A stretch of DNA of 64,000 nt from Cryobacterium zongtaii (GTDB lineage: Bacteria; Actinomycetota; Actinomycetes; Actinomycetales; Microbacteriaceae): assembly GCF_002909375.1 (NCBI RefSeq), contig NZ_PPXD01000017.1, positions 50,135 through 114,134 on the forward strand, written 5' to 3'. Positions 28,619 through 37,501 of the stretch are shown here, in pieces. A program made the translations under genes and the position numbers. Below the pieces are notes generated by a model. It was not told where the DNA came from. It worked only from the letters and a program-made list of their open reading frames with translations, and did no database searches. Positions within the stretch are counted from its first letter, which is position 1; every line of letters starts with the position of its first letter.

Positions 28619-29950
28619 ATGTCGGTTAGAGCCAGCAAGATCGAAACGGGGACGGTCCGACCGGACTCCCCCGTCGAGACCAGCTCAGCACGGCACCGCC
28701 CGGCTCCGACCGGAATGCGGCGGTCCATCGGCGCCTTCGCCAGCATTCCCCTTGTTGTGGTGAGCACCCTCGCGATCGTGCTCAACCTGGCATCACCGGC
28801 CCAGGCCGCCACCGCCCTCAAGAAGCCGTTGAAGAGCCGCACCACGGTGCCGCAGGTTGCCGTGAAGCCGGCGCAGGCCGTTCAGCCGGCCACGGCGACG
28901 CCCGCGCCCAGCCAGTACACCGTCGTCGACGGGGACACCATCAGCGCCATCGCCGGCAAGTTCGGCCTGTCGACGGCTTCGGTTCTGGCCCTGAACGGGC
29001 TGGGCTGGTCCGCCGTGATCTTCCCCGGCCAGGTTCTCACCCTGTCCACGGCGCCGATCGCCGTCGCCGCCACCCCTGCCCCTGTCGCGACCGAACTCAC
29101 CAGGTACACCATCAAGTCCGGCGACACACTCAGCGGCGTCGCGGCCGCCCACGGGGTGCCCACCGACGCCCTGTTCAGCGTGAACGGTCTCGGCCGCAAC
29201 AGCATCATCTTCCCCGGCCAGGTCATCGTGCTGCCCGCCTCCGGTTCGGCCGCTGCCGCCGTCACGACGGTCGCCTCGACAACTGTCACGGCCTCGACGC
29301 CCGGCAGCCACACTGTGGTGGCCGGCGACACCGTGGACAAGGTCGCCACCGGCGCCGGAGTTTCGGTGCAGGCGATCCTCGAAGCCAACGGCCTGGGCTA
29401 CTCGAGCATCATCTACCCCGGCCAGGTGCTGACCCTCCCCGGCGCCGCATCCGCGAGCCCCGCTCCGACAAGCACCGCACCGGTCCTCAACGCTGTCCCC
29501 GCCGTGGTCATCACACCCGCTCCGGCCCGCGGTACCGTGACGCCCCTCACAGCGGACATGGCCGCGAACGCCCGTCTGATCATCTCCGTCGGACGGGACG
29601 CCGGCGCGAGCGATGCCGCCCTCGTCGTGGCTCTGGCCGCCGCCGCGCAGGAATCCGGCATGCGCAACATCGACTACGGCGACCGCGATTCGCTCGGCCT
29701 CTTCCAGCAGCGCCCCAGTTCCGGTTGGGGCACCGAGGAGCAGGTCATGGACGCGGAGCGGGCCACCCGGGCCTTCTTCGGCGGATCGGTGAACCCGAAC
29801 CCCGGCATCACCCGTGGGCTCCTGGACATCCCGGGCTGGGAGGCCATGACGGTCACCCAGGCAGCACAGGCCGTTCAGCTGTCCGGACACCCCGACCTCT
29901 ACGCCAACTGGGAAGCATCCGCCCGCAGTTGGCTTGCCGACCTCGGCTGA
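28619..29950 (+). CDS. Secreted LysM protein with C-terminal lysozyme-like domain
   Basis: The 443-residue protein has a signal peptide ending SPAQA-A (about residue 63), three LysM peptidoglycan-binding repeats (about 100-143, 163-205 and 231-273, each ending FPGQV- or YPGQV-like), an Ala/Pro linker, and a C-terminal domain from about 310 with AAQESGMRN (candidate catalytic Glu345) and DSLGLFQQRPSSGWG (357-371), typical of actinobacterial cell-wall hydrolase tails. It probably binds and cuts peptidoglycan; catalysis is inferred. ATG 28619 follows GCGGAGCG. It sits between the Rv2175c-like gene and the PASTA kinase, which also senses the wall. Confidence 0.85.
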   Translation: MSVRASKIETGTVRPDSPVETSSARHRPAPTGMRRSIGAFASIPLVVVSTLAIVLNLASPAQAATALKKPLKSRTTVPQVAVKPAQAVQPATATPAPSQYTVVDGDTISAIAGKFGLSTASVLALNGLGWSAVIFPGQVLTLSTAPIAVAATPAPVATELTRYTIKSGDTLSGVAAAHGVPTDALFSVNGLGRNSIIFPGQVIVLPASGSAAAAVTTVASTTVTASTPGSHTVVAGDTVDKVATGAGVSVQAILEANGLGYSSIIYPGQVLTLPGAASASPAPTSTAPVLNAVPAVVITPAPARGTVTPLTADMAANARLIISVGRDAGASDAALVVALAAAAQESGMRNIDYGDRDSLGLFQQRPSSGWGTEEQVMDAERATRAFFGGSVNPNPGITRGLLDIPGWEAMTVTQAAQAVQLSGHPDLYANWEASARSWLADLG

Positions 29951-30030
29951 AACCGGCGATCCGAAGGATCAGTGACCGAATCGTGTCACGCCGCGCTGCG
30001 GGCCGTCCAGAGGAACGCCCGACTTTTCCG

Positions 30031-30036
30031 TAGACT
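30031..30036 (+). promoter_or_regulatory. -10 element of a leaderless promoter for the PASTA kinase
   Basis: TAGACT is followed by six bases (CATCGG) and the GTG start at 30043, and no ribosome site is present. The first 12 coding bases (GTGACCGAAAGC) are the same as those of the leaderless gene at 26884. Confidence 0.6.
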
Positions 30037-30042
30037 CATCGG

Positions 30043-31989
30043 GTGACCGAAAGCCCCACAGACCCCATGATCGGCCGTCTCATCGACGGCCGCTATCAGG
30101 TGCGCTCCCGGATCGCCCGCGGCGGTATGGCCACCGTGTACCTCGCCACCGACCTGCGCCTCGAGCGCCGGGTGGCCATCAAGATCATGCACGGCCACCT
30201 GGCCGACGACAACGCGTTCCGCAGTCGCTTCATCCAGGAGGCCCGCTCCGCGGCCCGACTCGCCCACCCCAACGTGGTGAACGTGTTCGACCAGGGCCAG
30301 GATGCCGACATCGCCTACCTGGTGATGGAGCACCTGCCCGGCATCACGCTGCGTGACCTGCTCAAGGACTACGGCAAGCTCACGCCCGAGCAGACCATGG
30401 ACATCCTCGAGGCGGTGCTCTCGGGTCTCGCAGCCGCACACAAGGCCGGCATCGTGCACAGGGACGTCAAGCCTGAGAACGTGTTGCTCGCTGACGACGG
30501 TCGCATCAAGATCGGTGACTTCGGGCTCGCCCGCGCCGTGAACAACAACACCGCCACCGGTCAGGCCCTGCTCGGCACCGTGGCCTACCTCTCCCCCGAA
30601 CTCGTCACCCGCGGCATCGCCGACGCCCGCAGCGACATCTACGCCCTGGGCATCATGACCTACGAGATGCTCACGGGCGAGCAGCCGTATGTCGGTGAGG
30701 CTCCCATGCAGGTGGCGTACCAGCACGCCAACGACACCGTGCCGATGCCCAGCCTGGTCGCGCCCGGCACTCCCACCGAGCTCGACGAACTCGTGCTCTG
30801 GGCGACGGCACGCGACCCCGAAGAGCGTCCCCGTGATGCCAGAGTGATGCTCGACCAGCTGCTCGACGTGGAAAAGCTCGTGAGGCCCCAAGGCGACACA
30901 GCCATGCAGGCCACCATGGTGCTCCCCCGGGGCATCGCGGCCGCATCGGCCGACGCCGAAACCCAAATCCTCGGCCGCAGCCCTCTGGCCGTCGCGCCCG
31001 CCGCCGCAGTCGCGCCAGCAGACGACGACGAACCCGACAACACCGCCCAGCTCGCGGGCAGTGCCACGAAGCGCCGCCGCCGGGGTTACTGGTTGTTCGC
31101 CCTGATCGTGTTCCTGGCCGCCCTGGCCGGCGGTGTCGGCTGGTACTTCGGTGCCGGTCCCGGTTCGGAGGTCCAGGTTCCTTCCCTGGTTTCGGTGAGC
31201 CCGGAGGAGGCTACGGCGACACTCGAAGAGCTCGGCCTCGTCGCCGAGCAGGGCACCGAATACAGCACCGAGATCCCGGCCGGGCTGATCGTCAGCACCG
31301 ACCCCGGCGACGGGGCCCGAGTTGCCCAGGGCAGCACGGTGACCCTCAACGTCTCGCAGGGACCCGCGCCGATCACGCTGCCGCCGCTGGCCGGTCTCAG
31401 CGCGGATGCCGCCGCCTCGGCCATCGCCGAAGCGAAGGCCGTTCCCGGTCAGGTCGACGAGGTGTTCAACGGCGACGTGGAGGAGGGCCTGGTGCTCTCG
31501 GCCAGCAGGGAGAGCGACGGCAGCGACATCTCGGCGGGCGGTGACTACTTCGAGGGGCTCAACGTCAATCTCGTGGTGTCGCTCGGACCCATCCCCGACG
31601 TCGGTGGGGAGTCGCTCGATGACGCCGTCAGCATCCTCGAAGACAAGGGCCTCGTCGCCACAGCAGGCGAGGAAACCTACAGTGACACCATCGCAGAGGG
31701 CGACGTCATCTCGGTCGCCGCTGCCGAGGAGGGTCCGATTCGGGCAGGCTCGACTCTCATCCTCACGGTGTCCCGCGGCCCAGAGCCGGTGGAGATCCCT
31801 GATGTGGTGGGGATGGCCTGGAGCGAGGGCAAGCAGGTGCTCACCGACCTCGGCTTCAAGCTGAACTACAACCTGGCCGCGGATGCCATTGCGGCGATCA
31901 TCAGCATCAAGTCGACGGATCCGGCGGCTGGTACCCTCGCGGCCAAGGGCAGCTCCATCACCCTGACCCCCACCAACCCCTTCGGCTAG
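30043..31989 (+). CDS. PASTA-domain serine/threonine kinase (PknL-like)
   Basis: The 648-residue receptor kinase has an intact cytoplasmic kinase domain: glycine loop ARGGMATVYLA, VAIK lysine K47, HRDVKPEN at 139-146, DFG at 159-161, and an activation loop with Thr170 and Thr172. A basic stop (KRRRRGYW) precedes one membrane segment (LFALIVFLAALAGGVGWYF, about 352-370). Four PASTA repeats follow outside the cell and bind muropeptides or lipid II in related kinases. Neighbouring Rv2175c- and aroG-type genes mirror the mycobacterial pknL region. GarA at 45.3 kb is another potential substrate. Confidence 0.94.
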   Translation: MTESPTDPMIGRLIDGRYQVRSRIARGGMATVYLATDLRLERRVAIKIMHGHLADDNAFRSRFIQEARSAARLAHPNVVNVFDQGQDADIAYLVMEHLPGITLRDLLKDYGKLTPEQTMDILEAVLSGLAAAHKAGIVHRDVKPENVLLADDGRIKIGDFGLARAVNNNTATGQALLGTVAYLSPELVTRGIADARSDIYALGIMTYEMLTGEQPYVGEAPMQVAYQHANDTVPMPSLVAPGTPTELDELVLWATARDPEERPRDARVMLDQLLDVEKLVRPQGDTAMQATMVLPRGIAAASADAETQILGRSPLAVAPAAAVAPADDDEPDNTAQLAGSATKRRRRGYWLFALIVFLAALAGGVGWYFGAGPGSEVQVPSLVSVSPEEATATLEELGLVAEQGTEYSTEIPAGLIVSTDPGDGARVAQGSTVTLNVSQGPAPITLPPLAGLSADAAASAIAEAKAVPGQVDEVFNGDVEEGLVLSASRESDGSDISAGGDYFEGLNVNLVVSLGPIPDVGGESLDDAVSILEDKGLVATAGEETYSDTIAEGDVISVAAAEEGPIRAGSTLILTVSRGPEPVEIPDVVGMAWSEGKQVLTDLGFKLNYNLAADAIAAIISIKSTDPAAGTLAAKGSSITLTPTNPFG

Positions 31990-32087
31990 ACCTACCGTCT
32001 CCTGCTCGAGGCACGAGCGGAAGCGCGACCGCCGGACGGGGCGCGACCCTCTCCGCTGGTTGACCCTGTCGCAACCACGCGGGACGA

Positions 32088-32113
32088 CCCCGCCAGGCCG
32101 CCGACGGGCGGGG
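32088..32113. terminator. GC hairpin after the kinase gene
   Basis: CCCCGCC (32088-32094) pairs with GGCGGGG (32107-32113). An outer TGTCGC (32067-32072) and GCGACA (32115-32120) pair extends the structure. It lies between the convergent kinase and DAHP synthase genes. Confidence 0.5.
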
Positions 32114-32162
32114 CGCGACACACGGGCACGTCACCCGGTGTCAGATGCGAGATGCCCCGCTA

Positions 32163-32214
32163 CGGACGAGTTGCCCCGGGATACGGGAGCAGCTCGTCCG
32201 GAACGGGGCAACTC
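32163..32214. repeat. Two interlocking inverted repeats before the DAHP synthase end
   Basis: Stem A is CGGACGAG (32163-32170) with CTCGTCCG (32193-32200). Stem B is GAGTTGCCCCG (32168-32178) with CGGGGCAACTC (32204-32214). Their left arms share three bases, so the two folds compete or interlock. Stem B probably terminates transcription from either side; its sequence resembles the hairpin at 37437-37476. Confidence 0.55.
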
Positions 32215-32234
32215 GATGGTGCTGGTCGTGCGGG

Positions 32235-33578
32235 TTAGCGGGCCGCGAGCTCCTCGGCGACCAGGAACGCCAGTTCGAGCGACTGCATGTGGTTGAGCCG
32301 CGGGTCGCAGAGCGACTCGTAGCGGGTCGCCAGGGCGGCCTCGTCGATGTGCTCCGAGCCACCGAGGCACTCGGTGACGTCGTCGCCGGTGAGCTCCACG
32401 TGGATGCCGCCGGGGTGCGTCCCCACGGCGCGGTGCGCCTCGAAGAAGCCCTTGACCTCGTCGACGACGTCGTCGAAACGACGGGTCTTGTAGCCGGTGG
32501 GCGTGGTGACGCCGTTGCCGTGCATCGGGTCGGTGACCCAGAGCGGCATGGCGTCGCTGGCCTTGATCGCCTCGAGCAGCGGGGGCAGGGCGTCGCGGAT
32601 CTTGCCGGCGCCCATCCGGGTGATGAAGGTCAACCGGCCGGGCTCGCGGTTCGGGTCGAGCTTGTCGATCAGCCGCAGCATGTCGTCGATCGAGGTGCTC
32701 GGGCCGAGCTTGACGCCGATCGGATTGCGCACGCGGGACAGGAAGTCCACGTGGGCGCCGTCGATCTCCCGGGTGCGTTCGCCGATCCAGACGAAGTGCG
32801 CCGAGGTGTTGTACGGCGTTCCGGTGCGGGAGTCGATGCGCGTCATGGGGCGCTCGTAGTCCATCAGCAGGCCCTCGTGGCTGGTGTAGAACTCGGTGCG
32901 ACGCATGGCCTCGAAATCGGCCCCGCAAGCGATCATGAACTTGATGGCGCGGTCGATGTCCTTGGCCAGGCCCTCGTAACGCTGGTTGGCCGGGTTCTTG
33001 GCGAAGCCCTGGTTCCAGCTGTGCACCTGGCGGAGGTCCGCGAAGCCGCCCTGGGTGAAGGCGCGAATGAGATTGAGGGTGGACGCCGACGTGTGGTACG
33101 CCTTCACCAGCCGGTCGGGGTCGGCCTCGCGGGACTCCGGGGTGAAGTCGTAGCCGTTCACGATGTCGCCACGGTAGGCCGGCAGGGTGACGCCGCCGCG
33201 GGTTTCGAAGTCGCTGGAGCGGGGCTTGGCGAACTGACCGGCCATGCGGCCCATCTTCACCACGGGCATCGACGCACCGTAGGTGAGCACGACGGCCATC
33301 TGCAGCACTGTCTTCACCCGGTTGCGGATCTGCTCCGCGGTGGCGCCGCCGAAGGTCTCGGCGCAGTCGCCGCCCTGCAGCAGGAAGGCCTCGCCGCGGG
33401 CGGCCTCGGCCAGGCGGTCGCGCAGGATGTCCACCTCGCCGGCGAAGACCAACGGCGGCTGGGTGGCCAGCTCGGCGGAGGCGGCCGCGACGGCATCGGC
33501 ATCCGGCCAGGCCGGCTGCTGCTTGATGGGAAGGGTGCGCCAATAGTCCAGTCCGGCGATCACAGATTTGTCTGCCAT
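32235..33578 (-). CDS. aroG: Class II DAHP synthase
   Basis: This enzyme catalyses the first step of the shikimate pathway, condensing phosphoenolpyruvate and erythrose 4-phosphate. The 447-residue form starts MADKSVIAGLDYWRTLP and contains the plant-type class II motifs KQQPAWPD, GGDCAETF, KMGRMAGQFAKPRSS, CGADFEAMRRTEFYTSHEGL, TRMGAGKI and MPLWVTDPMHGNG. A GTG at 33605 would add nine residues. No strong ribosome site marks either. aroG next to a PknL-like kinase also occurs in mycobacteria, and it is 95 bp after the plsC start codon region on the same strand. Confidence 0.95.
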   Translation of the reverse strand: MADKSVIAGLDYWRTLPIKQQPAWPDADAVAAASAELATQPPLVFAGEVDILRDRLAEAARGEAFLLQGGDCAETFGGATAEQIRNRVKTVLQMAVVLTYGASMPVVKMGRMAGQFAKPRSSDFETRGGVTLPAYRGDIVNGYDFTPESREADPDRLVKAYHTSASTLNLIRAFTQGGFADLRQVHSWNQGFAKNPANQRYEGLAKDIDRAIKFMIACGADFEAMRRTEFYTSHEGLLMDYERPMTRIDSRTGTPYNTSAHFVWIGERTREIDGAHVDFLSRVRNPIGVKLGPSTSIDDMLRLIDKLDPNREPGRLTFITRMGAGKIRDALPPLLEAIKASDAMPLWVTDPMHGNGVTTPTGYKTRRFDDVVDEVKGFFEAHRAVGTHPGGIHVELTGDDVTECLGGSEHIDEAALATRYESLCDPRLNHMQSLELAFLVAEELAAR

Positions 33579-33672
33579 TACAACCGGTTCGGTGGGGTCT
33601 ACCACGGGACTGAGCCTGTTTTCTCTAATGCGGCCCGCACGAGCGCGGGTCTGGGATGAACGATATTCGAGC

Positions 33673-34362
33673 CTAGCGTGAAAGGCTGGCGCGCTTCTCT
33701 TTGACACTGGTGGCGTACACGTCGACGTACTCCTGGGTACTGAGGCGGCGCAGTTCGTACATCAGCTCGTCCGTCACGGAGCGCAACACGAATCTGTCAC
33801 CCTCCATTCCCTCGAACCGGCTGAAGTCCAGCGGCTCCCCGATGACGATGCCGATCCGGCGCACCTTGGGGATGCGGGTGCCGGTGGGCATGGCCTTCTC
33901 GGTGTCGATCATGGCCACGGGGACGACGGGGACGCCGGCCTCCAACACCATGCGGGCCACACCCGTGCGACCCCGGTACATCCGGGCGTCCGGGCTGCGA
34001 GTGCCCTCCGGATAAATACCGAGCGCTCCCCCGCCGTTCAGGACCGCGAGGCCGGTGTTCAGGGAGTCCTCGGACGCCTTGCCCCCGGAGCGGTCGATGG
34101 GCAGCTGGCCGGTGGCCTTGAAGAACTGCTTGGTCGCCCAGCCCTTGAGGCCGGTGCCGGTGAAGTACTCGCTCTTGGCGAGGAAGACCACCCGGCGCGG
34201 CACCACCAGAGGCAGGAAGACCGAGTCGATGAAGGACAGGTGATTGCTCGCCAGAACGACACCGCCCTCCTTGGGGATGTTGTCCAGCCCGATCACCCAG
34301 GGCCGAAACAGGCCGAGCAGCAGCGGGCCGGCCACAACATTCTTCATGAACCAGTAGAACAT
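33673..34362 (-). CDS. plsC: 1-acyl-glycerol-3-phosphate acyltransferase
   Basis: The 229-residue membrane-associated enzyme forms phosphatidate. The catalytic motif is NHLSFID (HX4D, about residues 41-46), followed by RSGGKASEDS and the substrate motif YPEGTRSPD (about 117), and VPVVPVAMI. It is a paralogue of the truncated gene at the left edge, but that one has F-P-E-G-G. It is 69 nt downstream of the ROK glucokinase gene in the same direction. Confidence 0.93.
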   Translation of the reverse strand: MFYWFMKNVVAGPLLLGLFRPWVIGLDNIPKEGGVVLASNHLSFIDSVFLPLVVPRRVVFLAKSEYFTGTGLKGWATKQFFKATGQLPIDRSGGKASEDSLNTGLAVLNGGGALGIYPEGTRSPDARMYRGRTGVARMVLEAGVPVVPVAMIDTEKAMPTGTRIPKVRRIGIVIGEPLDFSRFEGMEGDRFVLRSVTDELMYELRRLSTQEYVDVYATSVKEKRASLSR

Positions 34363-34431
34363 CGGTGTCCTTAGATAAGCGGATGCCGGCCGGCGCAGTC
34401 GCGCAACACGCGGTGGAGAAACACAGCCAGC

Positions 34432-35379
34432 CTACTCACCGGTGACGTGTCGGCGGGCGAGGTCGGCGGCGCCGACGACGCCGGCGTCGTTGACGAGTTC
34501 CGCGATCGCGAACTCTGCCTCGGGGTGGTAGCCGCGGGCGGGCAGGTTGGCCAGGTAGGCGGTGCGGATCGGCTCCAGGAGCTGCTCGCCGGCCGCGGCG
34601 ACACCGCCACCGAAGACGAACACCTGCGGGTCGAGCACCGCGGCGAGGCTGGCGCAGGCCTGGCCGAGCGAGGTGCCCAGCTGGCGCAGCGCCGCGAGGG
34701 CGCCGGGGTCGCCGTCCTGGATCAGCCGGCCGATGTCCTTGCCGGTGAGCTTGCCGCGCTTGCCACGGGCGGCGGCCAGGCCCAGGCCGATGCCGCCGGC
34801 ATCCGCGAACTCGTTGGCGATGCGGGCCAACGCTCGGCCGGAGCCGTACTGTTCGATGCACCCGTGCGCGCCGCAGCCGCAGGGCAGGCCGTCGGGAACG
34901 ACGCGCATGTGGCCCAGCTCGGCGCCCACGCCGAAGCCACCGCGGAACAGGCGGTCGTTGGAGACGATGGCGCCGCCGACGCCGGTGCCGATGGTGAGGG
35001 TGACCATATCGCTGTACAGGCGGCCGGCGCCGAAGCAGAATTCGGCCCATCCGGCGGCGTTGGCGTCGTTCTCGACGATGATCGGCAGCGACAGGCGCGA
35101 CTCGAGCTTCTCGCGCATCGGTTCGTTGCGCCAGTTGATGTTCGGGGCGTAGTACACGGTCGACTGGGCGGCGTCGATGAACCCGGCAGCGGCGACACCC
35201 GCAGCGATGACGTCTTCGCCGGCGGAGAGATCCTTGATCATCTCCACGACAGCGTTTTCGATCTCGCTCGGGTTCGCGGCGTCGGTCGGTCTACGATCCG
35301 ACTTGATGATGGTTCCGAATTCGTCGACGAGGGCACCGGCGATCTTGGTTCCGCCGATGTCAATCCCAATGGCGTGCAC
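34432..35379 (-). CDS. glk: ROK-family glucokinase
   Basis: The 315-residue kinase phosphorylates glucose (or a related sugar) with ATP. Features are the phosphate loop IGIDIGGTKIAGALVD, the sugar site VENDANAAGWAEF, LTIGTGVGGAIV, ELGHMRVVPDG, and the ROK zinc motif CGCGAHGCIEQYGSG. I chose GTG 35379, which has AAAGG eight nt upstream; the frame is open further upstream without homology. It is divergent from the acyl-CoA ligase, with a small palindrome in the shared promoter region. Confidence 0.92.
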   Translation of the reverse strand: MHAIGIDIGGTKIAGALVDEFGTIIKSDRRPTDAANPSEIENAVVEMIKDLSAGEDVIAAGVAAAGFIDAAQSTVYYAPNINWRNEPMREKLESRLSLPIIVENDANAAGWAEFCFGAGRLYSDMVTLTIGTGVGGAIVSNDRLFRGGFGVGAELGHMRVVPDGLPCGCGAHGCIEQYGSGRALARIANEFADAGGIGLGLAAARGKRGKLTGKDIGRLIQDGDPGALAALRQLGTSLGQACASLAAVLDPQVFVFGGGVAAAGEQLLEPIRTAYLANLPARGYHPEAEFAIAELVNDAGVVGAADLARRHVTGE

Positions 35380-35485
35380 GAGCGCACCTTTCGTTGGTGG
35401 AGCAACAGGAAGTTCTTCAGGTCGGCTCAAAAAAGGAACGGGGCACGCAGCGACCTGATCGACCACGCAAGGCACCCCCTAGAGT

Positions 35486-35500
35486 GTAGTAAATGACTAC
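35486..35500. promoter_or_regulatory. Palindrome in the glk/acyl-CoA ligase divergent promoter
   Basis: GTAGT-AAATG-ACTAC forms a 15-bp hyphenated palindrome. On the minus strand it precedes a TACACT -10-like hexamer for glk. On the plus strand a TAGAGT -10-like hexamer at 35540-35545 serves the acyl-CoA ligase. Operator function is a guess from position. Confidence 0.35.
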
Positions 35501-35581
35501 GCCGCCGGGAGAATCGCAGGTTCGTGTCGATTCAGCGGCTAGAGTGGTCGCACTTACCCGTCCGGTGCCAAAGGAGTTACC

Positions 35582-37426
35582 GTGAAACAGTTCGATGAGC
35601 CCGCCGTCGTCCCCGCAGACCCGAACGCGAACGTCACCGACCTGTTGGTCGACCGTCTCGCCTTGACCCCGCAGCTGGTTCTGTTCTCCCGGCCCGAGAA
35701 CGGCGGTTGGCTTCCGGTTACGACCGCCGCCTTCCACGCCCAGGTCGTCGCCCTGGCGAAGGGGTTCGTCGCCGCCGGTATTCAGCCCGGCGACAAGATC
35801 GGCCTGACCTGCAAAACCCGCTATGAATGGACCCTGATCGACTTCGCCGTCTGGTTCGCCGGCGCGGTGCTCGTGCCGGTCTACGAGACGAGTTCGCCCA
35901 GCCAGGTGCAGTGGATCCTCAGCGATTCCGGTGCGACTTCGTTGATTGTGGAGACCGCGGACCACTTCGCCCGATTCGATGAAGTGCACCCTGAGCTGCC
36001 CGACGTTGAGACGGTCTGGCAGATCGACCTGGGCGACCTGGACAAGCTCGCCGCCAGGGGCGTCGATGTTCCGGATGCCGAAATCGAGCGACGCCGTCGC
36101 CTGGCCGTCGGCTCCGACATCGCCACCCTGATCTACACGTCAGGCTCCACCGGCCGGCCCAAGGGATGCGTGCTCAGCCACGCCAACTTCGTTGAGACCA
36201 GCCGCAACGCCGGGATCGCCCTCAAGCCCGTTCTCACCGACGAGAACGGCGCATCTACCCTGTTGTTCATCACCACGGCGCACGTCTTCGCCCGCTTCAT
36301 CGCGGTGCTCTGCGTGCACGGTGGCGTCCGGGTGGGTCACCAGCCGGACACTCGGCAGTTGCTGCCGTCGCTGGGCAGCTTCAAGCCGACCTTCCTCCTC
36401 GCCGTCCCCCGGGTCTTCGAGAAGGTCTACAACTCCGCCGAGCAGAAGGCCGAGGCCGGCGGCAAGGGGAAGATCTTCGAGGCCGCCTCCGAGGTCGCCG
36501 TGGCGCACTCCAAGCTGGTCGAGGCCGGCGAGCGGATCCCGCTGGGCATGAAGATCAAGTTCGCGCTGTTCGACAGGCTGGTCTACAGCAAGCTGCGCAC
36601 CGCGATGGGCGGCAACGTCAAATTCGCCGTCTCCGGCTCCGCGCCGCTCGGCGCTCACCTGGGCCACTTCTTCCACAGCTTGGGCATCGTCATCCTCGAG
36701 GGCTATGGCCTGACCGAGACCACGGCCCCCGCCACGGTGAACCTGGCAACCAAGTCCAAGATCGGCAGTGTCGGCCCGGCACTGCCCGGTGTCTCGGTGC
36801 GGGTGATGGACGACGGTGAGATCGAGGTCAAGGGTGTCAACGTCTTCACCGAGTACTGGAAGAACCCGGAGGCCACCGCCGCCGTCTTCGACGACGGCTG
36901 GCTGAAGACCGGTGATATCGGTGCCCTCGACGACGACGGGTTCCTCTCGATCACCGGGCGCAAGAAAGAGATCATCGTGACCGCCGGCGGCAAGAACGTC
37001 GCTCCGGCAGCCCTCGAAGACCCGATCCGGTCGAACCCGCTGGTCGGCCAGGTCGTCGTGGTCGGCGACCAGAAACCGTTCATCGCGGCGCTGGTCACCC
37101 TCGACCCCGAGATGTTGCCGGTCTGGTTGAACAACAACCACGAAGACGCCGGGATGTCCCTCATGGACGCGTCGGTGCACCCGAAGGTCCTTGCCGAGGT
37201 CCAACGGGCGATCGACCACGCCAACGAGACGGTGTCCAGGGCGGAGTCCATCCGCAAATTCGTGGTGCTGCCCATCGAACTCACCGAGGCCGCAGGCTAC
37301 CTCACGCCGAAGATGAGCATCAAGCGGGACGTGATCCTCCGGGACTTCGCCGCCGAGATCCAGAACCTCTACGGTGCGAACCCGATGACGGCAGCCGTGC
37401 CGGTGCGCGAGACCGCACAAGACTAG
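35582..37426 (+). CDS. Long-chain fatty acid--CoA ligase
   Basis: The 614-residue AMP-forming ligase activates fatty acids to acyl-CoA. Motifs include the P-loop LIYTSGSTGRPKGCVLSH (A3), EGYGLTETTAPATVN (A5), DGWLKTGDIG (A7) and the hinge-containing ITGRKKEIIVTAGGKNV (A8). It resembles actinobacterial FadD15-type ligases of about 600 residues. GTG 35582 has AAAGGAG six nt upstream. It ends against the deformylase gene with a perfect terminator palindrome between. Confidence 0.93.
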   Translation: MKQFDEPAVVPADPNANVTDLLVDRLALTPQLVLFSRPENGGWLPVTTAAFHAQVVALAKGFVAAGIQPGDKIGLTCKTRYEWTLIDFAVWFAGAVLVPVYETSSPSQVQWILSDSGATSLIVETADHFARFDEVHPELPDVETVWQIDLGDLDKLAARGVDVPDAEIERRRRLAVGSDIATLIYTSGSTGRPKGCVLSHANFVETSRNAGIALKPVLTDENGASTLLFITTAHVFARFIAVLCVHGGVRVGHQPDTRQLLPSLGSFKPTFLLAVPRVFEKVYNSAEQKAEAGGKGKIFEAASEVAVAHSKLVEAGERIPLGMKIKFALFDRLVYSKLRTAMGGNVKFAVSGSAPLGAHLGHFFHSLGIVILEGYGLTETTAPATVNLATKSKIGSVGPALPGVSVRVMDDGEIEVKGVNVFTEYWKNPEATAAVFDDGWLKTGDIGALDDDGFLSITGRKKEIIVTAGGKNVAPAALEDPIRSNPLVGQVVVVGDQKPFIAALVTLDPEMLPVWLNNNHEDAGMSLMDASVHPKVLAEVQRAIDHANETVSRAESIRKFVVLPIELTEAAGYLTPKMSIKRDVILRDFAAEIQNLYGANPMTAAVPVRETAQD

Positions 37427-37436
37427 GCGCGCACAC

Positions 37437-37476
37437 ACGAACGAGCTGCCCTGCTACAGCGGGGCAGCTCGTTCGT
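37437..37476. terminator. Perfect bidirectional terminator palindrome
   Basis: ACGAACGAGCTGCCC (37437-37451) pairs perfectly with GGGCAGCTCGTTCGT (37462-37476) around a 10-nt loop. It lies between the convergent acyl-CoA ligase and def genes. The CGA(A)CGAGYTGCCCC core resembles the stem at 32168-32214. Confidence 0.8.
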
Positions 37477-37501
37477 CTGTGTTGGCAACAACCTCTACAG
37501 G

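Noticed and set aside
29986..32121. 711-residue open frame opposite the PASTA kinase
   Set aside because: Composition is that of the complement of a kinase gene; no domain, and the plus strand has complete kinase and PASTA domains.
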